Assembly (NCBI GenBank): GCA_037576195.1 | Contig: CM075101.1 | Coordinates: forward strand, 1,240,001 to 1,304,000 | Origin: Phytoseiulus persimilis | Taxonomy: Eukaryota; Arthropoda; Arachnida; Mesostigmata; Phytoseiidae | DNA: 64,000 nt | Direction of reading: 5' to 3' | Shown: one piece after another, positions 36,986-49,651 of the stretch | How positions within the stretch are numbered: position 1 is the stretch's first letter | How the letters are laid out: every line of letters begins with the position of its first letter | Notes under the pieces: model-generated | What the model was told of the DNA's origin: nothing | Seen by the model: only the letters and a program-made list of their open reading frames with translations | The model's database searches: none | Translations under genes and position numbers: made by a program

Positions 36986-38084
36986 GTGCTGCCAGTCGGG
37001 TGGTCGTTGCAGGATGGAATCAGTAACATCGGGAGCGAATTTCTGAAAGATAATTTCCCGACGTCCTGAACGGGCGAAAATAATACCGCGCATCCTTTTG
37101 GCGATCACGCCCACATCTGAATGATAGCCATAATCACCCTCCAACCTCTCTCACTGTGTGTGCTTTGGATATGAGCTCTTCAATCGTGATTCTTCTATCG
37201 TCGGGAGTGATACAGCAGCGGATTCTCAAACGATCCTTTCTAACGCATGATCTGAATCACCCCGTAGGACGCGGAAATCCCGGGATCGTCCCCCCTTTTC
37301 GCCTGGCTGCCGCGTCGCCAATGAATCGCAACCAGGAATGAAGCTTCTCCGCTTCTCGATTCAGCACAGCAGTAGTCTTTTCCATAACGTGCGCGTTCGA
37401 GAAGCCCTTCGAGTTTCAAAGTTCGCGGGCTCATATCCCGGCGCCCTGGCTGCTCGCTCGCGGTCATGTGGGCTGTACCCAGGCTTGGGTCTTGTCAGTG
37501 AACCCCACATGTCGCAGCTTGAGGAGCTGCCAGGCGACGCAATCGGTGGCGGTCACACTTTTTTTGCCTCATGATCTCCCATAACACTGTTAAACACCCT
37601 GGCGCCGCTTGAGAGGATGTGGGTGAAATTCAACTTTCTGCATGAGGAGCTCAACGACTCGATGCCGAGCTGCATGAGAGACGATCTCTCGAACAGAGGA
37701 TTGAAGACAAAGTACTCCTGTGGGAATTTTGTCGATTCATCGTCTCCGTAGAGTGATTAACACTTGGTGGCCTTATCCGAACTTCCACCCCAAAATCACA
37801 CCCGTCCTGATGAAATGAATAAATCATCGCTGATGGTCACCTGCTTTGAATACTTGGATATTATCTCAACTTGATCGGTTGAGACTCGAATATTACTTTC
37901 TGATTGGCGGAAATTCGAGTACAGTACAACCTCGATTCAACTTTGGTTAATTCAAACTTTCGCATTTCAACCTCGATTATTTCGACTCTGCGGAACAGAC
38001 GAACGAAGGATGTCGACCGGGAGCGTGTTTTTATGTGGAAGACTAGCGTACCCTATCGCGCTTCGCTGCGACATTCGACATAGT

Positions 38085-39120
38085 TCGTCTGCGGCTGGGG
38101 TTGAGAAACTCTCTCCGCTCGGGCCCCAAAATATGCTCCAGATCATGGCGCCGGGGCCCGAAATACGCCCCGCATCATTTATACGGGGCCCAAATCTCGA
38201 AACGTACGCAAAGATTGCTTCCCTGGGTAATTTTTCTCCGAGTGCCTACGGGTCCATAGAATCTGAGCGTAGTTATCTGTCCTCATTTCGATCACTCCGG
38301 CATTATGGAAATCCCTCTAGGTATTTGGAACCGTGTCCCACGGAGATTTCCTGAAGATAATTCCGCTCCGGTCCGAATCCCATCTTTCCCTCGACCTGAC
38401 CATACTTCTCTGGCTTCACGGAGTTGATTCCGAGGTCGATCTGACCATACTTTTTGAGGTCCATGGGGATGATGCCGAGGTCGATCTTGGAACCTTAATC
38501 CAAGAGAATTAACATGAATGATTCTGGGGTCAGAATGAGAATATTGCGATACCCTTCATGACCACGATTCGCTGTGATACGAATAAAGCGAACCACACAA
38601 GTGTGTGTGGATTTCTATCGTGACCAGACGCATCTCATTTTCCTTCTGTAGAATCCGCGATATTCCGAACCTCACGCTTGAGTCGGACCACTTCGATTGA
38701 CTCAGTGATCCATTCTCTCATTCATTCCGCTTACCCGATCAGCGAGTTTCACAGATGCCATCCGTATTCGAAATCTGCCCCGGAACACTTCAGAGATGAA
38801 ATCCAGGTCGACCCGTAAGCACTCGGAGAAAGCACTCGAAGGTTCCGAGAGTTTGGCTCCGGCCAAATGATCTGCGGCGTATTTTGGGCCCCGACGCCAT
38901 GATCTGAGGCATGTTCTGGCTCCTTCGGGACCACCTCTATGACTACTCGGAAGTATGCCAAGGTCCACTCCGAAATCACCCCCTGGATCCTGGAAAGTAT
39001 TGTCACATCGACTCATGTCGACATAACCCCCAGAATTCGGTCAGATCGACTCCAAAAAGTATGTTCAATCAGATCGACTCCGAGGTCGGGCCCAAATCTG
39101 TCCCAAAACAATTCCGAGGC
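38085..39120. repeat. Degenerate inverted relic containing diverged 45-bp units
   Basis: 38127-38265 is mirrored in reverse complement by about 38800-38910 (GATCATGGCG, CGGGGCCC, AAATACGCC, CTCCGAGTGC). Next to each arm lie diverged minisatellite-like phrases: minus-oriented GTCGATCTGACCATACTTT at 38370-38490 and plus-oriented AAGTATG...CAGATCGACTCC at 38945-39090. This looks like an old head-to-head copy of the structure seen at 40.4-52.5 kb. Confidence 0.5.
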
Positions 39121-40428
39121 CGGGCCCGGATATTCCCTACCTGAGCACGGAGCCAGATCCCTGGTCGGCACCGGGGCCCCAGATTTTGGGCGCTGGGCAG
39201 GTATCTTGTCCCGGGGCCCTGACTTTGCCGGCCCCTGATGTGCGGCATATAGGTAGTTCATTCAATGGATCATGTATCTGTCTTCACAATAGAGGAGGCT
39301 TGTCCCGATCAACATGCTTTCAACATCCTATCGCAATCATCCGATTCGGGAAGACCTTTTCTTGTTCGAGGTGATTTCTCTCGCATTGCTCTCTGGGCGG
39401 ATCCAGGATGAGGTTTGGCGACATTCTAGATTCAATTGACCATTCCTGAATTTCGCGTCTCGCCCATCGACGACTTTTCCGACGTAAGGAGGTTCGACCA
39501 CCACCCAGGTCAACCAGAGGATCTCCCACCACATCGATGTAGTTTTGTCCGCAACGTCCTGATGGAAATTTCGTCTTTCCCCAACTTTTGTCGGGAGTGG
39601 TCTCGCGTCAACTGTTGCTGTCGTCGTTGACAACGTGATTCTACAATGGATCTCTCGCTCTTGAAGGACCTGGAGCAGGATTCTCCGTCTTTCAGAATAG
39701 CTGAGTACTCGAGAGAAGTTGCTTTCTTTTTCGGGACGCCCATCATGTCAGTTGATCAATCGCACTGCAGCTAGTTCAGGCTTGGGCGCGATGATATCGA
39801 CAGTGCGGTTCACATCAATTACGGTGTACATTTACCTTGTAGTTTTGAAATGGTGTGGATCCGAGGGCGCAACGGCGGAAGAGCGTTGACGGTCGGGCCG
39901 CGGAAGTGACTGTCGCAGGTAAACCTTCCGGTGCTTGGAAGGAAGGCGACCTGAGGATGTTCACTCCCTGTATCGGGTGGGCAGCCGTCCGACTTTCCTC
40001 GCATCAGGTCGTCACGGGCTCTACGGCGTCGAGCAACGGCACGATGAACGAACAAACGCAGTCGAATCGCTGTGCACCGCGTTTTTCACATTAGCAAAAT
40101 CGCTAAAGGATCGCGCCGCAGACCATTGGCTTTTGGCGTGCTCTTCCGAACAGAGAAATTTTTCAGCATTCGATGACAAAGTTCCCGAGGTTTGGAGCGG
40201 TTGGACGAGGCGCGCCCTTTCGAATTGGAAGATACTGCGGCCGGCGACAAGGAAGTTGTCAAGTTTCTTCCGTATTCCGGCTTGCGGAGGTTTTCAAGAA
40301 AAGTATCAGGCGGCCTATAACCATTCGGGGCCGATTCCGCGTGAGTATGCGAGGTTCCGACAAGCTCCGAGCCGCTGCCCTGGCGTTTATTCGGATCACA
40401 GGTTAGACCGGCCGGCGTCTTTTATATA

Positions 40429-40534
40429 TCCTCATCCTTACTATATATAACCGCCGCGCCGCGCGCGGATGGACGGCGCTCTCTGCCATCGAGGCACTTT
40501 TCTCTCCCTTCACTGGTTCAGCATTCTGATTCTG
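40429..40534 (+). repeat. TCCTTACTATATATAA end and leader of array 3
   Basis: An A is followed by TCCTTACTATATATAA at 40435, a form typical of Helitron-like 5' ends, then a GC-rich block and the leader segment (ATGGACGGCGCTCTCTGCC, CGAGGCACTTTTC, CACTGGTTCAGCATTCTGAT). From the GC-rich block inward it is the inverted copy of 52405-52490, where the leader instead ends in the GGCCAAAGGCC hairpin. Confidence 0.65.
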
Positions 40535-41400
40535 AAATATATATGGTCAGATTGGTCTCGGAATCACCCCTCCAGAGTTGGGAAGTAATGCTCAGATTGG
40601 TCTCGGAATCACCCCTCCAGAGTTGGGAAGTAATGCTCAGATTGGTCTCGGAATCACCCCTCCAGAGTTGAGAAGTAATGCTCAGATTGGTCTCGGAATC
40701 ACCCCTCCAGAGTTGGGAAGTAATGCTCAGATTGGTCTCGGAATCACCCCCAGAGTTGGGAGTAATGCTCAGATCGGTCTCGGAATCACCCCTCCAGAGT
40801 TGGGAAGTAATGCTCAGATCGGTCTCGGAATCACCCCTCCAGAGTTGGGAAGTAATGCTCAGATCGGTCTCGGAATCACCCCTCCAGAGTTGGGAAGTAA
40901 TGCTCAGATTGGTCTCGGAATCACCCCTCCAGAGTTGAGAAGTAATGCTCAGATTGGTCTCGGAATCACCCCTCCAGAGTTGAGAAGTAATGCTCAGATT
41001 GGTCTCGGAATCACCCCTCCAGAGTTGGGAAGTAATGCTCAGATTGGTCTCGGAATCACCCCTCCAGAGTTGAGAAGTAATGCTCAGATTGGTCTCGGAA
41101 TCACGCCTCCAGAGTTGGAAAGTAATGCTTAGATTGGTCTCGGAATCACCCCTCCAGAGTTGAGAAGTAATGCTCAGATTGGTCTCGGAATCACCCCTCC
41201 ACGTTTTGAAAAGTATGGTCAGATTGGTTCTAGAATCACCCCTCCACGTTTCGAAAAGTATGGTCAGATTGGTTCTAGATTCAACCCTCCACGTTTTGAA
41301 AAGTATGGTCAGATTGGTTCTAGAATCACCCCTCCAGCTTTTGAAAAGTATAGTCAGACTCGTACCGGAATCACCTCTCCAGACTCGGGAGAATATGTTC
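40535..41400 (+). repeat. 45-bp minisatellite array 3 (plus orientation)
   Basis: About nineteen units of the 45-bp family, mostly homogeneous AATGCTCAGATTGGTCTCGG types, ending in four or five diverged units with TTTTGAAAAGTATGGTCAG. It runs into the palindrome arm at 41371. The frame of 184 codons at 40578-41132 is an incidental repeat reading. Confidence 0.93.
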
Positions 41401-41600
41401 AGATTGGTCCCAGAATCACCTTCATGTCTTTCAGAAAAAGTGCGGACAAACTGACAAACTGACAGACTAAGCCGATCCTTATCCTTACTATATATAATCG
41501 GCTTAGTCTGTCAGTTTGTCAGTTTGTCCGCACTTTTTCTGAAAGACATGAAGGTGATTCTGGGACCAATCTGAACATATACTCTCCCGAGTCTGGAGAG
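41371..41600. repeat. Near-perfect palindrome joining arrays 3 and 4
   Basis: The left arm (about 41371-41476, ending CAGACTAAGCCGAT) and the right arm (about 41496-41600, starting ATCGGCTTAGTCTG) are reverse complements with only a few differences, around a spacer CCTTATCCTTACTATATATA. The unique part of the arms includes AAAAAGTGCGGACAAACTG. The spacer contains the same TCCTTACTATATATAA end as 40435, so two units share or abut at one 5' terminus, head to head. Confidence 0.9.
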
Positions 41601-44600
41601 GTGATTCTAGAACCAATCTGACCATACTTTTCAAGTCTGGAGGGGGTGATTCCGAGACCAATCTGACCATTACTTTTCAACTCTGGAGGGTGATTCCGAG
41701 ACCAATCTGAGCATTACTTTTCAAGTCTGGAGGGGTGATTCCGAGACCAATCTGAGCATTACTTTCCAACTCTGGAGGGGGTGATTCCGAGACCAATCTG
41801 AGCATTACTTTCCAACTCTGGAGGGGTGATTCCGAGACCAATCTGAGCATTACTTTCCAACTCTGGAGGGGGTGATTCCGAGACCAATCTGAGCATTACT
41901 TTCCAACTCTGGAGGGGTGATTCCGAGACCAATCTGAGCATTACTTTCCAACTCTGGAGGGGGTGATTCCGAGACCAATCTGAGCATTACTTTCCAACTC
42001 TGGAGGGGTGATTCCGAGACCAATCTGAGCATTACTTTTCAAGTCTGGAGGGGTGATTCCGAGACCAATCTGAGCATTACTTTCCAACTCTGGAGGGGGT
42101 GATTCCGAGACCAATCTGAGCATTACTTTCAAACTCTGGAGGGGTGATTCCGAGACCAATCTGAGCATTACTTTCCAACTCTGGAGGGGTGATTCGAGAC
42201 CAATCTGAGCATTACTTTCCAACTCTGGAGGGGGTGATTCCGAGACCAATCTGAGCATTACTTTTCAACTCTCTGGAGGGGTGATTCCGAGACCAATCTG
42301 AGCATCACTTTCCAACTCTGGAAGGGTGATTCCGAGACCAATCTGACCATACTTTTCAAGTCTGGAGGGGTGATTCCGAGACCAATCTGAGCATTACTTT
42401 CCAACTCTGGAGGGGTGATTCCGAGACCAATCTGAGCATTACTTTTCAACTCTGGAGGGTGATTCCGAGACCAATCTGAGCATTACTTTTCAAGTCTGGA
42501 GGGGTGATTCCGAGACCAATCTGACCATTACTTCTCAACTCTGGAGGGGGTGATTCCGAGACCAATCTGAGCATTACTTTCCAACTCTGGAGGGGGTGAT
42601 TCCGAGACCAATCTGAGCATTACTTTCAACTCTGGAGGGGGTGATTCCGAGACCAATCTGAGCATTACTTTTCAAGTCTGGAGGGGTGATTCCGAGACCA
42701 ATCTGACCATACTTTTCAAGTCTGGAGGGGTGATTCCGAGACCAATCTGAGCATTACTTTCCAACTCTGGAGGGGTGATTCCGAGACCAATCTGAGCATT
42801 ACTTTCCAACTCTGGAGGGGTGATTCCGAGACCAATCTGAGCATACTTTCCAAAACGTGGAGGGGTGATTCCGGGACCAATCTGACCATTACTTACTTTC
42901 CATTTCTGGAGGGGTGATTCCGGGGTCAATCTGAGCATTACTTCCCAACTCTGGAGGGGAATTCCGGGCTCAATCTGAGCATTAATTTCCAAACTCCGGA
43001 GGGGTGATTCCGGGACCAATCTGAGCATTACTTTCCAACTCTGGAGGGGTGATTCCGAGACCAATCTGAGCATTACTTTCCAACTCTGGAGGGGTGATTC
43101 CGAGACCAATCTGAGCATTACTTTCCAACTCTGGAGGGGTGATTCCGTGACCAATCTGAGCATTACTTCCCAACTCTGGAGGGGTGATTCCGAGACCAAT
43201 CTGAGCATTACTTCCCAACTCTGGAGGGGTGATTCCGAGACCAATCTGAGCATTACTTCCCAACTCTGGAGGGGTGATTCCGGGACTCAATCTGAGCATT
43301 ACTTTCCAACTCTGGAGGGGTGATTCCGTGACCAATCTGAGCATTACTTTCCAACTCTGGAGGGGTGATTCCGTGACCAATCTGAGCATTACTTTCCAAC
43401 TCTGGAGGGGTGATTCCGAGACCAATCTGAGCATTACTTTCCAACTCTGGAGGGGTGATTCCGAGACCAATCTGAGCATTACTTCCAACTCTGGAGGGGT
43501 GATTCCGAGACCAATCTGAGCATTACTTTCCAACTCTGGAGGGGTGATTCCGAGACCAATCTGAGCATTACTTCCCAACTCTGGAGGGGTGATTCGGGGT
43601 CAATCTGAGCATTACTTCCCAACTCTGAAGGGGTGATTCCGGGCTCAATCTGAGCATTACTTTCCAACTCTGGAGATGTGATTCCGAGACCAATCTGAGC
43701 ATTACTTTCCAACTCTGGAGGGGTGATTCCGAGACCAATCTGAGCATTACTTTCCAACTCTGGAGGGGTGATTCCGTGACCAATCTGAGCATTACTTTCC
43801 AACTCTGGAGGGGTGATTCCGAGACCAATCTGAGCATTACTTCCCAACTCTGGAGGGGTGATTCCGAGACCAATCTGAGCATTACTTTCCAACTCTGGAG
43901 GGGTGATTCCGAGACCAATCTGAGCATTACTTTCCAACTCTGGAGGGGTGATTCCGAGACCAATCTGAGCATTACTTCCCAACTCTGGAGGGGATTCCGA
44001 GACCAATCTGAGCATTACTTCCCAACATCCCTCTGGAGGGGTGATTCCGGGCCAATCTGAGCATTACTTTCCAACTCCAGAGGGGTGATTCCGTGACCAA
44101 TCTGAGCATTACTTTCCAACTCTGGAGGGGTGATTCCGAGACCAATCTGAGCATTACTTTCCAACTCTGGAGGGGTGATTCCGAGACCAATCTGAGCATT
44201 ACTTTCCAACTCTGGAGATGTGATTCCGAGACCAATCTGAGCATTACTTTCCAACTCTGGAGGGGTGATTCCGTGACCAATCTGAGCATTACTTTCCAAC
44301 TCTGGAGGGGTGATTCCGAGACCAATCTGAGCATTACTTTCCAACTCTGGAGGGGTGAATTCCGAGACCAATCTGAGCATTACTTCCCAACTCTGGAACG
44401 AGTGATTCGGGGTCAATCTGAGCATTACTTCCCAACTCTGGAGGGGTGATTCCGAGACCAATCTGAGCATTACTTCCCAACTCTGAAGAGGGTGATTCCG
44501 TGACCAATCTGAGCATTACTTCCCAACTCTGAAGGGTGATTCCGGGGTCAATCTGAGCATTACTTTCCAAACTCTGGAGGGGTGATTCCGGGACCAATCT

Positions 44601-47224
44601 GAGCATTACTTCCAACTCTGGAAGGGTGATTCCGGGGTCAATCTGAGCATTACTTCCAACTCTGGAGGGGTGATTCCGTGACCAATCTGAGCATTACTTC
44701 CCAACTCTGGAGGGGTGATTCCGGGACCAATCTGAGCATTACTTCCCAACTCTGGAGGGGTGATTCCGGGACCAATCTGAGCATTACTTCCCAACTCTGG
44801 AGGGGTGATTCCGGGGTCAATCTGAGCATTACTTCCAACTCTGGAGGGGTGATTCCGGGGTCCAATCTGAGCATTACTTTCCAACTCTGGAGGGGTGATT
44901 CCGTGACCAATCTGAGCATTACTTCCCAACTCTGGAGGGGTGATTCCGGGGTCAATCTGAGCATTACTTTCCAACTCTGGAGGGGTGATTCCGTGACCAA
45001 TCTGAGCATTACTTCCAACTCTGGAGGGGTGATTCCGGGGACAATCTGAGCATTACTTTCCAACTCTGGAGGGTGATTCCGGGGTCCAAATCTGAGCATT
45101 ACTTCCCACTCTGGAGGGGTGATTCCGTGACCAATCTGAGCATTACTTTCCAACTCTGGAGGGGTGATTCCGAGACCAATCTGAGCATTACTTCCCAACT
45201 CTGGAGGGGTGATTCCGTGACCAATCTGAGCATTACTTTCCAACTCTGGAGGGGTGATTCCGTGAACAATCTGAGCATTACTTCCCAACTCTGAGGGGTG
45301 ATTCCGGGGTCAATCTGAGCATTACTTTCCAACTCTGGAGGGGTGATTCCGAGACCAATCTGAGCATTACTTTCCAACTCTGGAGGGTGATTCCGAGACC
45401 AATCTGAGCATTACTTTCCAACTCTGGAGGGGTGATTCCGTGACCAATCTGAGCATTACTTCCCAACTCTGAGGGAGTGATTCCGTGGACAATCTGAGCA
45501 TTACTTCCAAACTCTGGAGGGGTGATTCCGGGGTCAATCTGAGCATTACTTCCCAACTCTGGAGGGGTGATTCCGTGACCAATCTGAGCATTACTTCCCA
45601 ACTCTGGAGGGGTGATTCCGTGACCAATCTGAGCATTACTTCCCAACTCTGGAGGGGTGATTCCGTGAACAATCTGAGCATTACTTCCCAACTCTGGAGG
45701 GGTGATTCCGGGGTCAATCTGAGCATTACTTCCCACAACTCTGGAGGGGTGATTCCGAGACCAATCTGAGCATTACTTCCCAACTCTGGAGGGGTGATTC
45801 CGGGGTCAATCTGAGCATTACTTCCAACTCTGAAGGGTGATTCCGGACCAATCTGAGCATTACTTTCCCAACTCTGGAGGGGTGATTCCGAGACCAATCT
45901 GAGCATTACTTTCCAACTCTGGAGGGGTGATTCCGTGACCAATCTGAGCATTACTTTCCAACTCTGGAGGGGTGATTCCGGAACCAATCTGAGCATTACT
46001 TCCCAACTCTGAAGGGGTGATTCCGGGGGTCAATCTGAGCATTACTTTCAACTCTGGAGGGGTGATTCCGAGACCAATCTGAGCATTACTTTCCAACTCT
46101 GGAGGGGTGATTCCGAGACCAATCTGAGCATTACTTTCCAACTCTGGAGGGGTGATTCCGTGACCAATCTGAGCATTACTTCCCAACTCTGAGGGGTGAT
46201 TCCGGAACAATCTGAGCATTACTTCCCAACTCTGAAGGGGTGATTCCGGGGTCAATCTGAGCATTACTTCCAACTCTGAAGGGGTGATTCCGTGACCAAT
46301 CTGAGCATTACTTCCAAACTCTGGAGGGTGATTCCGTGACCAATCTGAGCATTACTTTCCAACTCTGGAGGGGTGATTCCGGGACCAATCTGAGCATTAC
46401 TTTCCAACTCTGGAGGGGTGATTCCGGAACCAATCTGAGCATTACTTCCCAACTCTGGAGGGTGTGATTCCGGGGTCAATCTGAGCATTACTTTCCAACT
46501 CTGGAGGGGTGATTCCGAGACCAATCTGAGCATTACTTCCCAACTCTGGAGGAGTGATTCCGTGACCAATCTGAGCATTACTTTCCAACTCTGGAGGGGT
46601 GATTCCGAGACCAATCTGAGCATTTTCCAACTCTTTCCCAACTCTGGAGGGGTGATTCCGGACCAATCTGAGCATTACTTCCCAACTCTGGAGGGGTGAT
46701 TCCGGGACCAATCTGAGCATTACTTTCCAACTCTGGAGGGGTGATTCCGTGACCAATCTGAGCATTACTTCCCAACTCTGGAGGGTGATTCCGTGAACAA
46801 TCTGAGCATTACTTCCCAACTCTGAGGGGTGATTCCGGGGTCAATCTGAGCATTACTTCCCAACTCTGGAGGGGTGATTCCGGACCAATCTGAGCATTAC
46901 TTTCCAACTCTGGAGGGGTGATTCCGAGACCAATCTGAGCATTACTTTCCAACTCTGGAGGGGTGAATCCGAGACCAATCTGAGCATTACTTCCCAACTC
47001 TGGAGGGGTGAGTCCGAGACCAATCTGAGCATTACTTCTCAACTCTGGAGGGGTGATTCCGAGACCAATCTGAGCATTACTTCCCAACTCTGGAGGGGTG
47101 ATTCCGAGACCAATCTGGCATTACTTCCCAACTCTGGAGGGGTGATTCCGAGACCAATCTGAGCATTACATCTCAACTCTGGAGGGGTGATTCCGAGACC
47201 AATCTGAGCATTACTTCTCAACTC
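41601..47224 (-). repeat. 45-bp minisatellite array 4a (minus orientation)
   Basis: More than one hundred 45-bp units in inverted orientation relative to arrays 1-3 (CCAACTCTGGAGGGGTGATTCC, then GAGACCAATCTGAGCATTACTTT). Many units carry 1-2 base indels that shift the frame, which argues against protein coding. Variants GAGACCAA, GTGACCAA, GGGTCAA and GGGACCAA are interspersed. The array is interrupted by a LINE at 47226. Confidence 0.95.
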
Positions 47225-47225
47225 T

Positions 47226-49651
47226 TTTTTTTTTTTTTTTTTTTTTCATTGTTATAGACTAGGAGAGAAATCCCTTCGGATACCCGAGGATGTCCCGTTT
47301 AGGACCATCAACTCGGGTTATGTGGTGTGTCCACTAAAAGTCTCCCATGTCTGCAGGTTGGCGGCCGGGTACTAGTTGATATGGCTTCCGTGCCGTCGCT
47401 GCTCTATTTTCGTATGTATACGTGTGATTCCTTCTTTCCCTCAACATTCTTGCGGCTTCGCGTTGTCAGCAATAGTTATGTCAGTCCCACCGGGGCTTGT
47501 CTCTGACGTTCTCTCTCTAGGGCTGCTTTGGAGTGCATGACGGCGTCTATCCTGGCCGCTGCCTCCTCCCAGTACTCTGCGTCGGCAAGCATCTTTTGGA
47601 TGATGGTGCTAATGTTATCCTCCTTAGTTAGGCTGCCCCTCTGGTCTCGGAACGCTGCGCATTCAAGAATCGTGTGCGTGACAGAGTCATTCTCTCCTGT
47701 CGTGCAGTTGATGCATCTCGGAGACGGTGTTATGTGGAATCTGTGCAGATATTCCCCGAAGTGTCCGTGTGCGGTGATAACCTGGGTCAGGTTGTACGTG
47801 ATCTCCCCGTGTTTTCTTTCCATCCATTTGGAGATATCCGGGATGCACTGAAGTCCCCACGGCCTTCCGTCGCGTTGTCCCATCTGCTCTGCCATCTGCT
47901 GATGGTTTGCTTCCTGATTTGTTCTTCGTTTGGACCGTCCGGCTCGTCTTCTTCTGACTCCCAGGGGGCATACAGTCTCTTTTTCATCTCCCATAGCTGA
48001 AATCGTTCATCTGCCAATAGTGACCATGGAGGAGACCTCGCTATGACCTGTATCGCAATAGTGGACGCAGTTCGGTAGCTTCTTGTTATCCGGATCAGCA
48101 TCTTGCGTTGGGCGCGATCGATGAGTTCTCGATTATTTGCTTTTCTTAGTGCGTATGGTGCCCACACCGGCGCTGCGTACAACGTTATCGATTCCGCGAC
48201 GAGGGAGAGCAGCCTCCTTTGGTTTTCTGTTGCCCCTCTTGCTCTCGGCAGAATCTTGGCTAGATCGGTAGCTGCCTTAGGCGCTTTTTCGGTGACTATC
48301 TTGACATGGGTGTTGCCTGAGAATCGCGAGTCGAGATGGACGCCCAGGTATCTTACTGACTTCGAGAAAGTGACTGAGTGCCCCTCTAGGGTGAGGTTTG
48401 GGGGTCTGTCTTGGAGTTTGGAGACGAGCATTACTGCTTCCGTTTTCTCCGGCGCTAGTTGCAGGAAGTGGTTCTTGCACCACCGGGATATGATTCGGAG
48501 AGCGTCATTTGCTGTTCCCTCCAGCTCTTCTAGTGATCTGGCGGTTACAAGGATCGCAGCGTCGTCGGCGTAGGCGATAGGCTCTGCTCCCTCAGGTAGT
48601 TGTATGCCTAGGAGGTCGTCGTATCCCACGTTCCACAGGGTCGGTCCGAGGACCGATCCCTGTGGAACGCCCGCTGTCATTCTGTGTCTCCGGCCATCTT
48701 CATCGATGATGTACCGGTCCTCCAGGTAGGAGCCTAGGATCCTCCGGAGGTACGGGGGGTGTTCTTGGAGATCAGGGCATCCTGTATGACGCCCCATTCG
48801 AGTGAGTTGAAAGCGTTCTTGATATCCAGCAGGACTATAGCGACTCTCCGGCGGTCTCTCCACGGCCTTGACTTCTGTCGTGAGACTGCGTCTGTTACTC
48901 TCTCTATGGCCGCGAGGGTGGACCTTCCAGTTCTGAAGCCATACTGGTTGTCTGATAGGCCCTTGTTTTCTTCTAATTCATTTTGAAGCCTTCTGTTGAC
49001 AATGGCCTCTACGGCCTTTGCCACTGTGTTCAGCAAACAAATTGGGCGGAAAGCCCCTTTCTTCCCCGGCTTAGGAATGAGGACGAGGTTCGCTGTCTTC
49101 CATTGTTCCGGGAAGATACCTGTTTTGAGGATTCCCTCCGTAAGCTTCGCGAAAAGGCTGGGCCACCTTGTCAGGAGGGCCTTGACCGCCTCGGGAGGAA
49201 CCCCGTCAGGGCCTGAGGCTTTTCCTGGGGCGATTCGGTCTGCCGCTGCTGTGATCTCACCAATTGTTATGCCGGGAATGTTATCTTCATCGATGTCGAG
49301 TTGTTCTCGTTGGAAACTCCGGCCTGTAGGGAAGAGCTGAGAAACCGCTTTGTCTATCGTTGTGGTTGGGAGCTTTATTCGTTTCTGCGGGAGTTTGTCC
49401 CGGACGATTTTATATGGTAGACCCCAGACGTTCTCGCGGACTTCCTCGCATAGGGCTTTCCATGAGTTTCTCTTGCTGTTGATTATTTCTTGCTGGTATT
49501 TATTCCTAGTCTTCGTGTATTCGTTCAGACATTTCCGGGTCCACTCTGGGTGCCTTCGTGTCGCTTTTCTGGATCTCAGGTACTTTCGTCGGGCTTTCAT
49601 GTTTTCCCGCCGAAATCGGGATAGTTCCGGGGACCACCAGTAGACCAGTAG
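47226..49651 (-). mobile_element. 5'-truncated R1-like LINE inserted in the satellite
   Basis: Poly(A) tail on the minus strand (poly-T at 47225-47246) and a 13-bp target duplication ACTTCTCAACTCT (47213-47225 and 49652-49664) frame the insertion. The 5' end is truncated at YWWSPELSRFRRE, so the endonuclease is missing. RT motifs in order: GKASGPDGVPPEAVK, LVLIPKPGKKGAFRPI, NQYGFRTGRSTL, VLLDIKNAFNS, AGVPQGSVLGPTLWN and the catalytic AYADDAAILV. The C-terminal zinc-knuckle-like CINCTTGENDSVTH...C is typical of R1-type elements. Two frameshifts (near 48775, beside a GGGGGG run, and near 47860) split the frame. Its upstream frame is fused by chance to satellite-encoded repeats up to 50110. Confidence 0.9.
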
